64,000 nt of DNA from Flaccisagitta enflata (GCA_965153355.1 OZ231126.1:72478001-72542000), one strand, 5' to 3'; shown: positions 48,595 to 61,925, numbered from the stretch's first letter. Numbers and translations: made by a program. Notes: a model not told the origin generated them from the letters alone.

Positions 48595-49010
48595 CACTGA
48601 AAATCAGAGAAAAAAAGGACTGAGCCAAATGAGCTAGATGAGCTAAAATGCTCAAAATCACTCAACCAGACAATCAGCTATGCTCACCGACATGCTTTCT
48701 TGTATTTACATGCTCCCATCAAAACACTTATTTATCCCATTAAAAATCAGAAGAAAAAAAGACTGAGCTAAATAAGCTAAGTGAGCTAAAATGCTTAAAA
48801 ACACCCTCACAGATGAGCAGTTATGCTCACTGATATGCTTTTTGTATCTGCTTTTTTAAACATGTATCAAAATATCTATTCATTTATCACATTTAAATGA
48901 AAAAAAGAAACTGAGCTAAATGAGCTAAATGAGCTAGAATTCTCTCACAATGAGCAGCAATGCTCATAAACATATTTTGTTGTATTTGCATGCTCAAACA
49001 AACATAGATA
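48595..49010. repeat. About 140-bp subrepeat in right arm of L, three copies
   Basis: Each unit has CTGAGCTAAATGAGCTA-like sequence, GAGCAGCTATGCTCA-like palindromic words and TGTATTTGCATGCTC; inverse complements of the units at 43230-43500. The right arm has one more unit than the left. Confidence 0.85.
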
Positions 49011-49500
49011 CACTCCTTTTTTGATCCTACTCAAAATCATAAAAAATCCAAAAAAATTCAGTTCGCAATTTTTGTAAATAAATCTTTAAAAAATCATAAC
49101 GGGAAAAATATTTGTCCCAGAGACTTTTGCTTGGCGCCAAATGAAAGAGAATTATTAAATTTACTTACTCTATAAATTTCATCGGAGGCCACAATCAGCC
49201 GGAAGAGATGCACAACTTTCCCATAAGAAAATGAAAACCCTTTTTCTCTTGAATATGTCAAAAAGTCGAAGACTGACTTCGACTTTTTTCCCGATAAATA
49301 GAGCGAGCTCTTGGGCAGCCATAAGGTATGATTCAGATTAGGGAGGCCGTATGTGCTTTATCAAGCTATGATATGCTTAACTGTTGTGAGACAGTAGGGT
49401 TTGTTCAGGCACATATCATATCTCTGTTTTTGAATAGCATATAAGGCTTTTTCAGCAATTATCTTTGCTTGTCGGAGTAAAGGCTTCTTAACAAAGCATG

Positions 49501-50796
49501 GGTGGAAAGGGGTGGTTTGGGGGTGCTGGAGTTGAGATAGGTAATTATACTTGACAGGTGGTGATTTAAAGCAACTGTGTGGGTGGAAAGGGGTGGTTTG
49601 GGGGTGCTGGAGTTGAGATAGGTAATTGTACTTGATAGGTGGCGATTTAGAGCAACTGTGTGGGTGGAAAGGGGTGGTTTGGGGGTGCTGGAGTTGAGAT
49701 AGGTAATTATACTTGATAGGTGGTGATTTAGAGCAACTGTGTGGGTGGAAAGGGGTGGTTTGGGGGTGCTGGAGTTGAGATAGGTAATTATACTTGATAG
49801 GTGGTGATTTAGAGCAACTGTGTGGGTGGAAAGGGGTGGTTTGGGGGTGCTGGAGTTGAGATAGGTAATTATACTAGATAGGTGGTGATTTAGAGCAACT
49901 GTGTGGGTGGAAAGGGGTGGTTTGGGGGTGCTGGAGTTGAGATAGGTAATTATACTTAATAGGTGGTGATTTAGAGCAACTGTTTGGGTGGAAAGGGGTG
50001 GTTTGGGGGTGCTGGAGTTGAGATAGGTAATTATAATTGATAGGTGGTGATTTAGAGCAACTGTGTGGGTGGAAAGGGGTGGTTTGGGGGTGCTGGAGTT
50101 GAGATAGGTAATTATACTTGATAGGTGGTGATTTAGAGCAACTGTGTGGGTGGAAAGGGGTGGTTTGGGGGTGCTGGAGTTGAGATAGGTAATTATACTT
50201 GATAGGTGGTGATTTAGAGCAACTGTGTGGGTGGAAAGGGGTGGTTTGGGGGTGCTGGAGTTGAGATAGGTAATTATACTTGATAGGTGGTGATTTAGAG
50301 CAACTGTGTGGGTGGAAAGGGGTGGTTTGGGGGTGCTGGAGTTGAGATAGGTAATCATACTCGATAGGTGGTGATTTAGAGAAACTGTGTGGGTGGAAAG
50401 GGGTGGTTTTGGGGTGCTGGAGTTGAGATAGGTAATTATACTTGATAGGTGGTGATTTAGAGCAACTGTTTGGGTGGAAAGGGGTGGTTTGGGGGTGCTG
50501 GAGTTGAGATAGGTAATTATACTTGATAGGTGGTGATTTAGAGCAACTGTGTGGGTGGAAAGGGGTGGTTTGGGGGTGCTGGAGTTGAGATAGGTAATTA
50601 TACTTGATAGGTGGTGATTTAGAGCCACTGTGTGGGTGGAAAGGGGTGGTTTGGGGGTGCTGGAGTTGAGATAGGTAATTATACTTGATAGGTGGTGATT
50701 TAGAGCAACTGTGTGGGTGGAAAGGGGTGGTTTGGGGGTGCTGGAGTTGAGATAGGTAATTATACTTGATAGGTGGTGATTTAGAGCAACTGTGCA
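49501..50796. repeat. 81-bp satellite, sixteen copies
   Basis: Units start every 81 bp from 49501 to 50716 and contain GGTGGAAAGGGGTGGTTTGG, TGCTGGAGTTGAGATAGG and GGTGGTGATTTAGAGCAACT. Copies differ by a few scattered substitutions, so the array is highly homogeneous. Since 81 is 27 codons, two minus-strand frames stay open throughout (389 and 336 codons, with Ser-Thr-Pro-Lys-Pro-Pro-Leu-Ser repeats). One frame is entered from a short non-repetitive peptide upstream (50797-50884), but I see no domain and treat it as non-coding. Confidence 0.95.
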
Positions 50797-51091
50797 AGGT
50801 TGTTTGGAAGGTCAATCGTGAGGTTGTCTGTGAATTTCTCAGCTCTTTTTGTGATTGAGAACAAGCATGTTTTGTCAGACTCAAAGCATTTTTGCAGTTT
50901 TATGCTTGAGTTTCTAATCATACTATCTAGCTCATAAATATACGGACACCTACTCATGTTTATAGTAGTCAAACTTCGATATCTAATATAAACATGAAAG
51001 CAGATCAATAAACTATGATAAAAAATCTTCCATTCAAGACCAAGCAGAGCTCAGTAGCTCAATCTGTTTTCAAATAATAGCGTTTTGAAGA
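50797..51091. other. Unique DNA flanking the 81-bp satellite
   Basis: A 75-codon minus-strand frame (51008 to 50781) ends at the first satellite unit; no domain. Nothing else seen. Confidence 0.45.
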
Positions 51092-51306
51092 ACAAGGCCG
51101 GATACACGGCTACCTCAGTCGCGTGCGGGTGGGCAGGGGCAGTATTTGAGTTACTACAGCATTTGGCAAGGAGCAGTGAGGCCAAAGACCGCAAAAACAT
51201 AAAAAAAGTAAAATGGGGACCGACCAACTGACCAACCGACCGACCGACCAACCGACCGACATACGGACAAAGCGGGGTAAAGAGTCGCGTAGCACGCGAC
51301 TAAAAA
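51092..51306 (+). mobile_element. Type A element, copy A16
   Basis: ACAAGGCCGGATACACGGCT, GTGCGGGTGGGCAGGGGCAG, GGCAAGGAGCAGTGAGGCCA, AAAAAAGTAAAATGGGGACC, GACC repeats, ACAAAGCGGGGTAAAGAGTC and GCGTAGCACGCGACTAAAAA. Complete and close to consensus; useful for reading A14. Confidence 0.9.
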
Positions 51307-51344
51307 TCTAGAGCCGACAAAAAAAACTTTTTTTGTACAAGAAC

Positions 51345-51345
<1 letters not shown>

Positions 51346-51407
<62 letters not shown>

Positions 51408-51520
51408 TAGACAGAGAGACAGACAAAGACGGAGAGATAGAAAGAGACAGAGACAGATTTAGAGAAACAGACAGATGGAAAGAGACTGAGAGAGACAGAG
51501 AGACAGATATGGAGAGAGAC

Positions 51521-51569
<49 letters not shown>

Positions 51570-51690
51570 TGGAGAGAGACAGAGACAGAAAATGACAGAG
51601 ACAGTGACAGAGACGGATAGAAACAGAGATGGAGAAAGACAGGCAAAGCGAGACAGAGGCGCAGAGAGACAAAGGTGGAGTGAGACAGAG
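51346..51690. repeat. (GA)n/(GACA)n compound microsatellite
   Basis: GA at 51346-51387, GACA at 51387-51410, mixed GAGACA, GA at 51530-51567, then mixed units. Confidence 0.96.
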
Positions 51691-52046
51691 GCGGAAACAG
51701 AGGGACGTCACCGTTTTAAAAGTGACTTGCCATTCAACACACAGTTCCTGGAGCTCCTGATACCGACGGTCCCACAACAAGGCCTCTGACCCTAGATTGC
51801 GCGATTGGATGTTGAAAGCCCCCCTCTACTTGCAGAAGGTGTTGCCAAAACAAGAAACAAGGATAGACTTCTAATTCTCCAAATTAGACTAATTCAAGAT
51901 CAGATGGCGCTAGTCGGTATTTTATTTACTTTTTTCATGAATCGGAATTTGCAGAATTAAACAAGATTTTTCTTATTTGTTCCTTATTTTTTGCAGAAAA
52001 GTTATATAGAATATAGAACAATATGATTACGTCATTACGCATGAAG

Positions 52047-52087
<41 letters not shown>

Positions 52088-52243
52088 GTAATGATGATGA
52101 TGACAAACAAGTGATGCGAACCTACCACAATATTGTTGTGGTCAGGTGGGCAGTGGCATCCAGCCCCCATCCACACCAAAACTCACCCCCCCCTGCACAC
52201 AGACTCAGTCTATAGGTCTGTAATGATTGAGTAAGAAAGTATA
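51691..52243. other. Unique DNA with a (GAT)n tract
   Basis: GAT repeats at 52046-52105. A C-rich patch at 52160-52200. No gene recognised. Confidence 0.55.
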
Positions 52244-52697
52244 ACAGGTCGCCCAAGGTCAATATGTGGTCAGCGATACCCTTTGCCCTGCTTTGCATGA
52301 TTGTGAATTGGAGTGAGATAAAGCAGGGCAGCAGCCCCAAAGGGAACAGAGTCCTGTAGAACACAGGGGTACTTTAATTTGTTCATCCATCCCTCTGTTT
52401 GCCAGTCCATCCCTCTGTCCATCCCTTTGTCCGACTGTATATCTCCCCTAGGCCCACTCAGGCCTGAAATTGACCCTATTAGGCCTGAAATCTGTCATAT
52501 CAGGCCTGAATTCTACCCTCTCTGGTCTGAAGGGGCAGATTTAAGGCCTGAGAAGACAGACTGCAGGCCTGAGGGCAGATGTCAGGCTTGAGAGGGTAGA
52601 TTTCAGTTCGGATAGGGCAAATTTCAGGCCTGACAGGGCAGATCTCAGGCCTGAGAGGACATGGAGGGGATAGATGGATGAGAAAATGAATGGACAG
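52244..52697 (+). mobile_element. Type D element, copy D3, right end lost
   Basis: Leader AGGTCGCCCAAGGTCAATAT; GTGGTCAGCGATACCCTTTG; stem GCCCTGCTTTGC...AAAGCAGGGC; block GGGCAGCAGCCCCAAAGGG with GTCCTGTAGAACACAGGGG; a 21-bp array (CAGGCCTGAAATTGACCCTA on one side, GGGCAGATTTCAGGCCTGAG on the other, so the array inverts near 52530). FB1 begins at 52698, where the right end should be. Confidence 0.82.
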
Positions 52698-53272
52698 TAC
52701 GCTGAGGAGAATACACTTTTTTTCATGCAGGGATCCAGAGGAGGGCCCAGATTTTTTTATTTTGATGTAACTGATGTATTCTAAATATTTCAGGACCATA
52801 GCGGTGCTTAAACAATCATATAGCACCTGAAAAATTGTTCACCCTTATTGGGGCCAAAATTTCAAAATCATTTTTCCTCAAATCTTATGCCAGATTCAGA
52901 TGCCGTGTAAAGAATTATGTCAGATACTTTATTTTCTTTTTTCAAAATTGTGTTTTTAAGCTGAAAAAAAAATGCAAGAAACCTCCAAAAATAAGGGTTT
53001 TACAAAAACAAGGTCTTTTTAGAGGTTTTTTGCATTTTTTTAGCTTAAAAACATAATTTTGAAGAAAGAAAATATAGTATCTGACATAATTTTTTACGAG
53101 GAATCTGATTCTGGCATCAATTTTGAGGAAAAATTATTTTGAAATTTTGGCCCCCTTTAGGATGAACAATTTTTCAAGGGCGATATGATGAATGTTCTAG
53201 AACATGTATGGTCCTGAATTTTTTAGGATACCTTAGTTACATCAAAATAAAAAAATCTGGGCCCTCCTCTGG
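52698..53272. mobile_element. Palindromic element FB1, right tip truncated
   Basis: Left end TACGCTGAGGAGAATACACT; the element is an almost complete palindrome around 53005 (AAGCTGAAAAAAAAATGC on the left, GCATTTTTTTAGCTT on the right; TTTGATGTAACT/AGTTACATCAAA near the ends). The right end stops after GGGCCCTCCTCTGG, so the last 20 or so bp are lost. Same family as FB2. Confidence 0.85.
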
Positions 53273-53392
53273 CTTAAACAACATGGTAAAGGCAAATGTC
53301 ACGGTTCCACAGCATGCTTGAGGGCCCGACTTTCTGCCAATCTATGTTAGCTCAAGCTTCCGGTACATCATTGTAAATGATTTTAACGGTTC

Positions 53393-54560
53393 AAATACAT
53401 CCATAACTACCCAGTGCACAATTTCAAACCTTTTTTTGTGACCCTCCCTACCCCTAGGGGGTCCAAAAATTCAATCAAAGGGCTATTTTTGGCATGTCTC
53501 CATTCTGTCTCCAGTAGAAAAAAGCAAGCAAAACCAATCAAAAAATGTCTTGTCGTATGAAATTATGAGTTTTCCCCGACCAGTATCAATCCAACAGCAT
53601 AAACAAAAAAATTTAACTCATTGCGCCAACGATAAGTTACCAAAAAATGGTAAATAAATCAGATTTAACCCTTCTTGATTTTTTTGCTTTTTTTCTCTCA
53701 AGGCTGAATATCATGATACTTATTTTTTAAAACCTCCTTTGTCTTAAATATTAAGCATTTTTTCTTTTGCCATTCGTTGGACAACTACTTGAAGGGCATT
53801 CCCCTCCATTTTCATGTTACTGGGTTGATCCTAAGCAGAGAAATAGCATTTTTCTTGAAGCGTATCAATTCGCGCACACCCCCAAACTTCTTCCTAATGC
53901 TTACCTAACGCTTTAGATATGACACTATTGTGTCAAAGTGACACAATTCACATAAAAACTGACAACACCATGTGAAAGAGCGTGAAATTTTGATTCTACC
54001 CTGATAATTTGAAATCTTAACTCTCAAGCGTTTAGCCACAATGAAATTTTATATTTTGTTGGTCCTGAAGTGTGAACAGAATTGATACGCTCATCGACGG
54101 CTCATCGTAGTTAATTCTTTGTTTCCACACAGCGCTTCTCACACAAATGCGCGATGCTTTTGTTTCTTAATTTGGTAAAATTTCTTAAAATCAAAATTGG
54201 CATATCTCAGGAACTGTTCGAGTTAGCCCGTTGATATTTTGCATGGTTGATACTTGGACCAAGAGGGTCCTTTGCCTAAATTCTGATGCGACGTAAAGAA
54301 TGTCGAGTAGTCCAACCAGACCAACCAGCCTACCAGATGAAAAAATGAAAAAATGGCATAACTTCTAAAATAATTGTCCGATCTGGTTGAAATTTTGCAT
54401 GAAGCTTCCTTCAAAGATTCCTCGTCACTGGCATAAAAAAGAGCTTGAGGAAATAATTTTTTCTTCCAACAGCCCATCCAGCCAGAAATGGTACTTATAA
54501 AGATTTTTTTAAAAAACTTTAAAAATTCAAAAAAATTTCAGAAACATGATCACTCATGTT
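53393..54560 (+). repeat. Long inverted repeat P, left copy
   Basis: Diverged inverted partner of 60619-61715. Matching landmarks in mirror order: ATACATCCATAACTACC and the CTACCCCTAGGGG word; GGCATGTCTCC; ACTACTTGAAGGGCAT; ACCAACCAGCC-type words; TTTGCATGAAGCTTCCTTC. Short frames with similar peptides occur in both copies (FRSYA), reflecting homology of the repeats rather than a gene. Confidence 0.7.
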
Positions 54561-54829
54561 TGCTTGGACGTTATCATTAAGAATTTCACTGTCATATTGA
54601 TTTCTTAATTGTATTTAGCTAACTTTTCTAGTAATAAAATTGCCAACAGTATCTATTTAAGCCCAATTTGCATGAAAAATGAGCGTACTTAAGAAAATCC
54701 AAGTATGGATCCATATGTAATAATAGCTAAGCTATATGATGACGTATGGTTTTGCTCAATTTTCAAACATGTAAAATTGATGAATTTCAACCCGTCCATG
54801 GTTGGCTTAGCATGACACCAGCCTAAATT

Positions 54830-55701
54830 GATGAGAAATTGAAAAAATGCAAAATTCCTATTGAATAACATGGTAAATTGACAAGAAATTGAAAAAAATG
54901 CAAAATTCCTATTGAATAACATGGAAAGTTGCTACCAAGACCTCATATGCCCTCTCAGGATGTCTGGAAATTCACCCCTGTGTCCTACAGGACATTGGCC
55001 CTTTGGAGCCGCTGCCCTGCTCTCACTCCAATTCTTCAGCTAATCACTCCAAGCAGGGCATCGACTAGCGCTGACCATTACGCTGAGGAGAATACACTTT
55101 TTTTAATGCAGGGACCCAGAGGAGGGCCCAGATCATTTTATTTTGATGTAACTAATGTATTCTAAAAATTTCAGGACCATAGCCATTCTTAAACCTTCAT
55201 CATATAGCACTTGAAAAATGGTTCATCCTTAAGGGGGCTAAAATTTCAAAATCATTTTTCCTCAAATCTGATTTCATTTCTTGTAAAAAATTATGTCAGA
55301 TACTATATTTTCTTTTTTTCAAATTTTTCTTTTTAAGCTAAAAAAAATGCAAAAAACCTATAAAAAGACCTTGTTTTTTAAAAACCCTTATTTTTGAAGG
55401 TTTTTTGCAGCTTAAAAATAAAATTTAAAAAAAAGAAAATATAGTATCTGACAAGATTTTTACAAGGAATCTGAATCTGGCATCAGATTTGAGGAAAAAT
55501 GATTTTGAAATATTGGCCCCCTTAAGGATGAACAATTTTTCAGGTGCAATATGATGAAGGTTTAAGAATGGCTATGGTCCTGAAATTTTTAGAATGCATT
55601 AGTTACATGATAATGAAAAGATCTGGGCCCTCCTCTGGGTCCCTGCATTAAAAAAAGTGTATTCTCCTCAGCGTACTGACCATGTGCGATCCTTGGATGA
55701 C
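54830..55701 (-). mobile_element. Type C element, copy C3, split by FB2
   Basis: In inverse: AT-rich units of about 50 bp (AAAATGCAAAATTCCTATTG, 54840-54920), TTCACCCCTGTGTCCTACAG, GGCCCTTTGGAGCCGCTGCC, CTGCTCTCACTCCAATTCTT, GCAGGGCATCGACTAGCGCT up to 55078; resumes after FB2 with CTGACCATGTGCGATCCTTG GATGACT to 55701. No 21-bp array and no second terminal block, so it is partial. Confidence 0.85.
55079..55675. mobile_element. Palindromic element FB2, complete, 8-bp target duplication
   Basis: 597 bp, ends TACGCTGAGGAGAATACACT and AGTGTATTCTCCTCAGCGTA, palindromic almost throughout (arms about 280 bp). Flanked by CTGACCAT at 55071-55078 and 55676-55683; removing the element and one CTGACCAT restores the type C leader sequence. 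An 8-bp duplication fits hAT- or P-like transposition. No transposase frame. Confidence 0.92.
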
Positions 55702-55734
55702 TTGTTGATTGATCTTTTATTTCTTCCTCCCATT

Positions 55735-55828
55735 TTTAGTTGCATGCTTCGCGACTCTACACTGTGCTATGTCGGTCCGTTGGTCCGTCGGTCGGTCTGT
55801 TGGTCCATCGGTGTGTCAGTCACACTTT
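55735..55828 (-). mobile_element. Type A left part A17, cut by type D insertion
   Basis: TTTTAGTTGCATGCTTCGCGACTC variant hairpin, CTACACTGTGCTATGTCGGT, GTCC/GTCG repeats and GTCAGTCACACTTTTT. Its continuation is replaced by D4 at the same T-tract at which C2 entered A14. The other half of this copy is not found after D4. Confidence 0.75.
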
Positions 55829-56480
55829 TTGGGCAGCGGCCCCTAAGGGGATGAAGTCTTGTAGAACACAGGGGGACTTTTGTTCATCCTTCCGTCCGTC
55901 CGTAAGTCTGTCGGTCCATTCATCCATCCCCCCCCTATCAGGCCTCTTAGGCCTCAAATCTGGCCTCTCAGGCTTGAAATCTGGCCTGTCAGGCCTCAAA
56001 TTTGGCCTCTTAAGCCTCAAATCCAGCCTCAAATCCAGCCTCTCAGGCCTCATCTGGCTTGTGTTGCCTCAAATCTGGCCTGTCAGGCCTCAAACCTGGC
56101 CTCGCAGGCCTCAAATTAGCCCTGTCTGACCTCAAATTAGCCCTCTCAAGCCTAAAATCCTGCCTCTCAAATCTGGCCTCTCAGGCCTCAAATCTGGCCT
56201 TTCAGGCCTCAAATCCGGCCTGTCAGGCCTCATGGCCTCAAGCTTGGCCTCTCAGGCCTCAAATTAGCCTTTGAAAAGCCTTCAGACTCTTGAAGGCCTT
56301 CAATCGGCTGGTTTTAGCATCTCATCAGACTTTTCAGGTAGGACAAACGAAAGTCCCCTGTGTTCTACAGGACTTCGTCCCCTTTGGGGCCGCTGCCCTG
56401 CTTCTCCTCACACAAAGTCACAATCATGCAAAGCAGGGCATCGGGTGTCGCTGACCACATATTGCCCTTGGGCGACCGGT
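55826..56480 (-). mobile_element. Type D element, copy D4, complete
   Basis: In inverse: TTTTTGGGCAGCGGCCCCTA, GTCTTGTAGAACACAGGGGG, GTCC and CATCC repeats with a C-run, about seventeen 21-bp array units (AGGCCTCAAATCTGGCCTCTC, 55935-56275), CCCCTGTGTTCTACAGGACT, CCCTTTGGGGCCGCTGCCC, stem GCCCTGC...GCAGGGC, box GGGTGTCGCTGACCACA and leader end TATTGCCCTTGGGCGACC. Confidence 0.87.

Positions 56481-57636
<1,156 letters not shown>

Positions 57637-57705
<69 letters not shown>
57637..57705. repeat. (CA)n microsatellite
   Basis: About 70 bp of pure CA. Confidence 0.98.
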
Positions 57706-57707
<2 letters not shown>

Positions 57708-58199
57708 AGCAACTGCAGCATCACGAATGCGCGTTTTTTGCGGACGGACGGACGGACCATCGGAACAACGAATGGACGGACCGACGGATATTCAAAGCCT
57801 CCTATAAAGCTACGTGTTCACAACTAAAAAAAAGTATTTCAATGGGTGGTAAATAAGTAGTTTTGTTTTCTAAGTTCTCTTGGCTCTTCGCATAAACGTT
57901 TATTTCTGCAACAGGCCGCAATAAGAAAAAAATCCGCGAAAACGACTACGAAAAGAAGAAAAGGGTACTAAATACCGGACTTCTGGCTGGTTGTCCTTTG
58001 ACTACGCTGTCGCAGACGCTAATTTCTTTCTTTTTTTTTAAGAGTAATTTTGAAATGTTTCTTTGTAATTATGAAATCATGTAATTTACCGACTATGTTT
58101 AATAGTGAAAAACGTAGATTGAAACAGTTGCCCTGGCCCAGGCTTGTCCATGTTGAACCCGTGGCTGTAATTGTACAGTCTGATGTTTAGGAAAACCCA
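57706..58199. other. Non-coding DNA with a type A-like right half
   Basis: At 57740-57832 GACG/GACC repeats, then CAAAGCCTCCTATAAAGCTA, CGTGTTCACAACTAAAAAAA, a decayed type A-like end. Otherwise unique. Confidence 0.5.
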
Positions 58200-58629
<430 letters not shown>

Positions 58630-58739
58630 ATGGTTGGTTGATATATAGATTGATAGAAAGAGAGATGATATACTAATAGGTTAGTGGAAGCCATGATGCA
58701 TCAGGGTTATTGAGCCATTGAGCCATTGATCCATCGGTT

Positions 58740-59035
58740 GGTCACTACGTTAGTCCGTTCATCGTGTACCTCGATTTTTGCGGTTTTTTTACGCTGGTCC
58801 AGTCTGAGCGCCTGCATGGCCTCCTGTATCACTGCACCTACCCACCCGCAAGCCTCAATTTCGATCACGTGCTACATGACTCTATGAGCCACTTTTTGGT
58901 CTGCCCAGTGGTTGGTTTGTCAGTCAGTCTCATTTGTCATTTTCAGCATTTTTAGCATCGCCGCTACTACCAGAATGCTAGAATGTTCTCGCGCATCACT
59001 GCACCTACCCACCCGCGACTAAATTTGCCGTGTTT
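58740..59035 (-). mobile_element. Degenerate type A-derived sequence
   Basis: Two copies of CACTGCACCTACCCACCCGC (58832 and 59000), with CACGTGCTACATGACTCTAT (a worn hairpin end) and GTTGGTTTGTCAGTCAGTC between them. Suggests two decayed type A copies in tandem. Confidence 0.55.
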
Positions 59036-59214
59036 CAATTTTTTTTCTTTTTCTTTTTTTTTTTTTTTTGCTCCTCCAAGCCAGTGACCCCGAAAAACTT
59101 ACTTGAGGTTTTTTGACAAACTTAATGTTCATGCAAAGGTAAATGGGCACAGATTTGGAATCAGCTCAACCAGGGCTATCTACTAAATTTTTTGTGCCCT
59201 ATTTGAAAATTTTC

Positions 59215-59300
59215 TATAGGCCATCTTAAGTCATTATTAGTCATTTTTAGTCATTCTAAGTCATTTTAAGTCATTCTAAATCATTGCCATCTTAAGTCAT
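59215..59300. repeat. AAGTCATT/TTAGTCAT repeats
   Basis: About eight copies of a 10-bp unit like TTTTAAGTCA, as in the interior of GTTGGCC-subtype type A elements (A10, A15). Confidence 0.7.
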
Positions 59301-59535
59301 ATTACACTACATTGAGTAAGTATTAGCATATGATATTGAAATGGTTTCCGGAGCCCTTCGAGACCATGATTTTCGGATTCCTCAGCAAAAACACTGCAGA
59401 CTAGCTGAAAATGACATATTTTTAGCAATTTCGAAGCATCTTTTGTCCCTTCAGAACACAAGACCCTTCAGTGGATATTTTGCCGCCCCATCTTTTCCGT
59501 GGATAGAAATAGAATAGCTCATCAAAACTTGAGAA

Positions 59536-59540
<5 letters not shown>

Positions 59541-59602
<62 letters not shown>
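59541..59602. repeat. (GA)n-(GACA)n microsatellite
   Basis: GA at 59541-59570 then GACA to 59602, abutting the left end of foldback H. Confidence 0.96.
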
Positions 59603-59604
59603 GA

Positions 59605-60033
59605 TACACTTTTTTTTCTTATAAGAACGTCATTTTTTTTATGAAGGCTTCATGTTCTTATTTTCGAGGCCAAATAAAGCCTTCAATGTTCTTAGAGCGT
59701 TCTTAATCTAAAATACTATATAAACTATGAAAAACCTTATATTATACTATCATTTGATTATATTAAATATATTTCTATTGAATACTATTAAAACAAATGC
59801 TAAACATTAATGTCTGGGGATATTTCCTTGGTATTTATATTAGAAATTTAAAAAATTTATCTTAATTGTACTAAAATGTTATTGTTTTGGTAATGTTCTT
59901 TAGATATTACTCTAAGCAAAATTTTTTCTCAAGATTTGAAGCCTTCGTATGTTCTTAAGATGTTCTTAATTTTGGGGCCATTTGAAGCCTTGATGTTCTC
60001 ATAAACTAGGTTCTTATAAAAAAAAAGTGTACA
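59605..60033. mobile_element. Foldback element H
   Basis: Ends TACACTTTTTTTTCTTATAA and TTATAAAAAAAAAGTGTA; inverted words GAAGGCTTCATGTTCTTA and AAGCCTTGATGTTCTC, GTTCTTAGAGCGTTCTTAA and GTTCTTAAGATGTTCTTAA continue inward about 100 bp on each side. The interior is AT-rich unique DNA. TA-type boundaries cannot be fixed. Confidence 0.68.
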
Positions 60034-60618
60034 CTCACAGACAAAGGCAGATAGATGCTTGTAGATTTATATATATATATATTGCTGAGCTTTATTGCTA
60101 TCATTATTTTTTACCTAAAAATAAATATCAAATACCTCATAGCAATAAAAATAATAAGATACAATGTAACATTTCAGAGTATTATGACAATGAATGAATA
60201 CTTATTCAATGGACAAAACTCATAACCTGGTTAATTAAAGAATTGATAAAAGCAAGGGACTAGAAAATTAAAGAATTCATAATCTGAAGTAAGAAATTCA
60301 CTTATGGCTGTTTCTATAATCTCCTTTTTGAGAGATGGCCAAATAGGTCAATTTCAAATTTGAGAAAATTTGTCAAAAACATTCATAATCAGTTAGCTCA
60401 TGTCAATATGAACATGGTTCAAAAACTGAATTTTGTTACTGATTCTTGATTTTCATGTAAATTAGGCTGAAATGCAACAAATAATGATCGAAAATAAGCA
60501 AAAATTGAGTTGTTAAAAGTCCGCAAAACCAAAAAAATGGGAATATTTTACTAAATCACAGTTCAAGAATTCAATCAGACCTGATTCTGCTGAAAAAAAT
60601 TGAGATTTCAATTTTTTT
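60034..60618. other. Unique AT-rich DNA
   Basis: No gene or element recognised; short (AT)n near 60068. Confidence 0.5.
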
Positions 60619-61715
60619 TTGAAAATTCTCTATAGACAGCTTTTTTGGCTGGTTGGGCCAGTTGGCAAAAATTTACTGAATCTTTCGGCAATGATTAATT
60701 TAAGTAGGCATTCTCTGAAAGAACCACTGTGCAAAATTTCAGCCAAATCGGACAAATATTTTAGAAGTTATGCCGTTTTTTTTAATTTTTGGGTGGTAGG
60801 CTGGTTGGGCTGGTTGGGTTGGTTAGATGTGTCCCAGATGCACCAAATACTCTGTTTGTAATAGTTTCAGTACAGTATTGATCCATGCAAAAAATCTTTT
60901 GTGTCTATCAAAGGGTTTCCAAGATATGGGCATTTCCTGATTTTTTTGGTTTACCATTTTGCTGTAAGTGCATACATGCGCCGATAACAAAGAATTAACT
61001 ACAAAGATTCATCTTGAAGCGTGATTATTCTGCAACATTTTACTGACCAATCACATTGAAAATTTCATTATGGCTAAATGCCCGGGAGTTAAGACCTGAA
61101 ATTTTCAGTATATATGCAAAATTTCATGCTCTTTCTCATCGTGTTATCCAAATTTCCATCATCAGTTTCACAATGGCGTGAAAGTGACAGATTTAAAGCG
61201 TGACATGAGCGTGACAGAAGAGCTGGGGGGTGTGCAGAATAATCACGCTTGAAGAAAAGTGTCATTACGCGGGATTGGGGTGTCACAGTGGCATGAAATT
61301 TGGAGCGTATGTCCTTCAAGTAGTCCTCTATTAGATAGAAACCTGAAAAGTGATTAACTTTGAGAATTTATAGTGTTTTAAAAAAAGTTAATCGGCATAC
61401 TCAGATTTTGCCATGAAATAGCAAAAAAATTAGAAGGATCAAAATTTTATGATAATACAATATTTGAACAACATAGCATTTGTGCAGTAGGATGAAATTT
61501 TTTGTACATCACATCGGAATGATGATAACTGATTAAAAGCTGAGAAATGATCAGGTAATCTATTTTTGATAGGTTTTGCTTGTTATTTGCTTGTCCGGAC
61601 AAAATCCGGACATGCCAATGTGGCCAATTTGAACTAATTTTTACTACCCCTAGGGGTAGGGGTAGTCACAAAAAATGGTTTGGCAAGGTAATCCAGGTAG
61701 TTAGGAAGGTCATCC
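60619..61715 (-). repeat. Long inverted repeat P, right copy
   Basis: Inverted partner of 53393-54560, ending at CTACCCCTAGGGGTAGGGGT, TGGTTTGGCAAGGTAATCC and AGGTAGTTAGGAAGGTCAT. The CTACCCCTAGGGGTAG word is itself palindromic. Similarity is patchy, so the pair is old. Confidence 0.7.
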
Positions 61716-61838
61716 AACTATAAAAACTTGTCACAATGCAATAGACATTGCGGTAACACTGTTAACGTGGTGGTGAGTCGGGTTCTCTCGTCGAAAAGAG
61801 ATTGTGACATTCGCCTTATAGTTATATCAATCTTTTCT

Positions 61839-61842
<4 letters not shown>

Positions 61843-61916
<74 letters not shown>

Positions 61917-61925
61917 TCTCTCTCC
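61843..61925. repeat. (CT)n microsatellite
   Basis: About 80 bp of CT, interrupted only near the right end. Confidence 0.97.

Noticed and set aside
49501-50796. CRISPR-like array
   Set aside because: Repeats are contiguous 81-bp units with no unique spacers, in a eukaryotic context.
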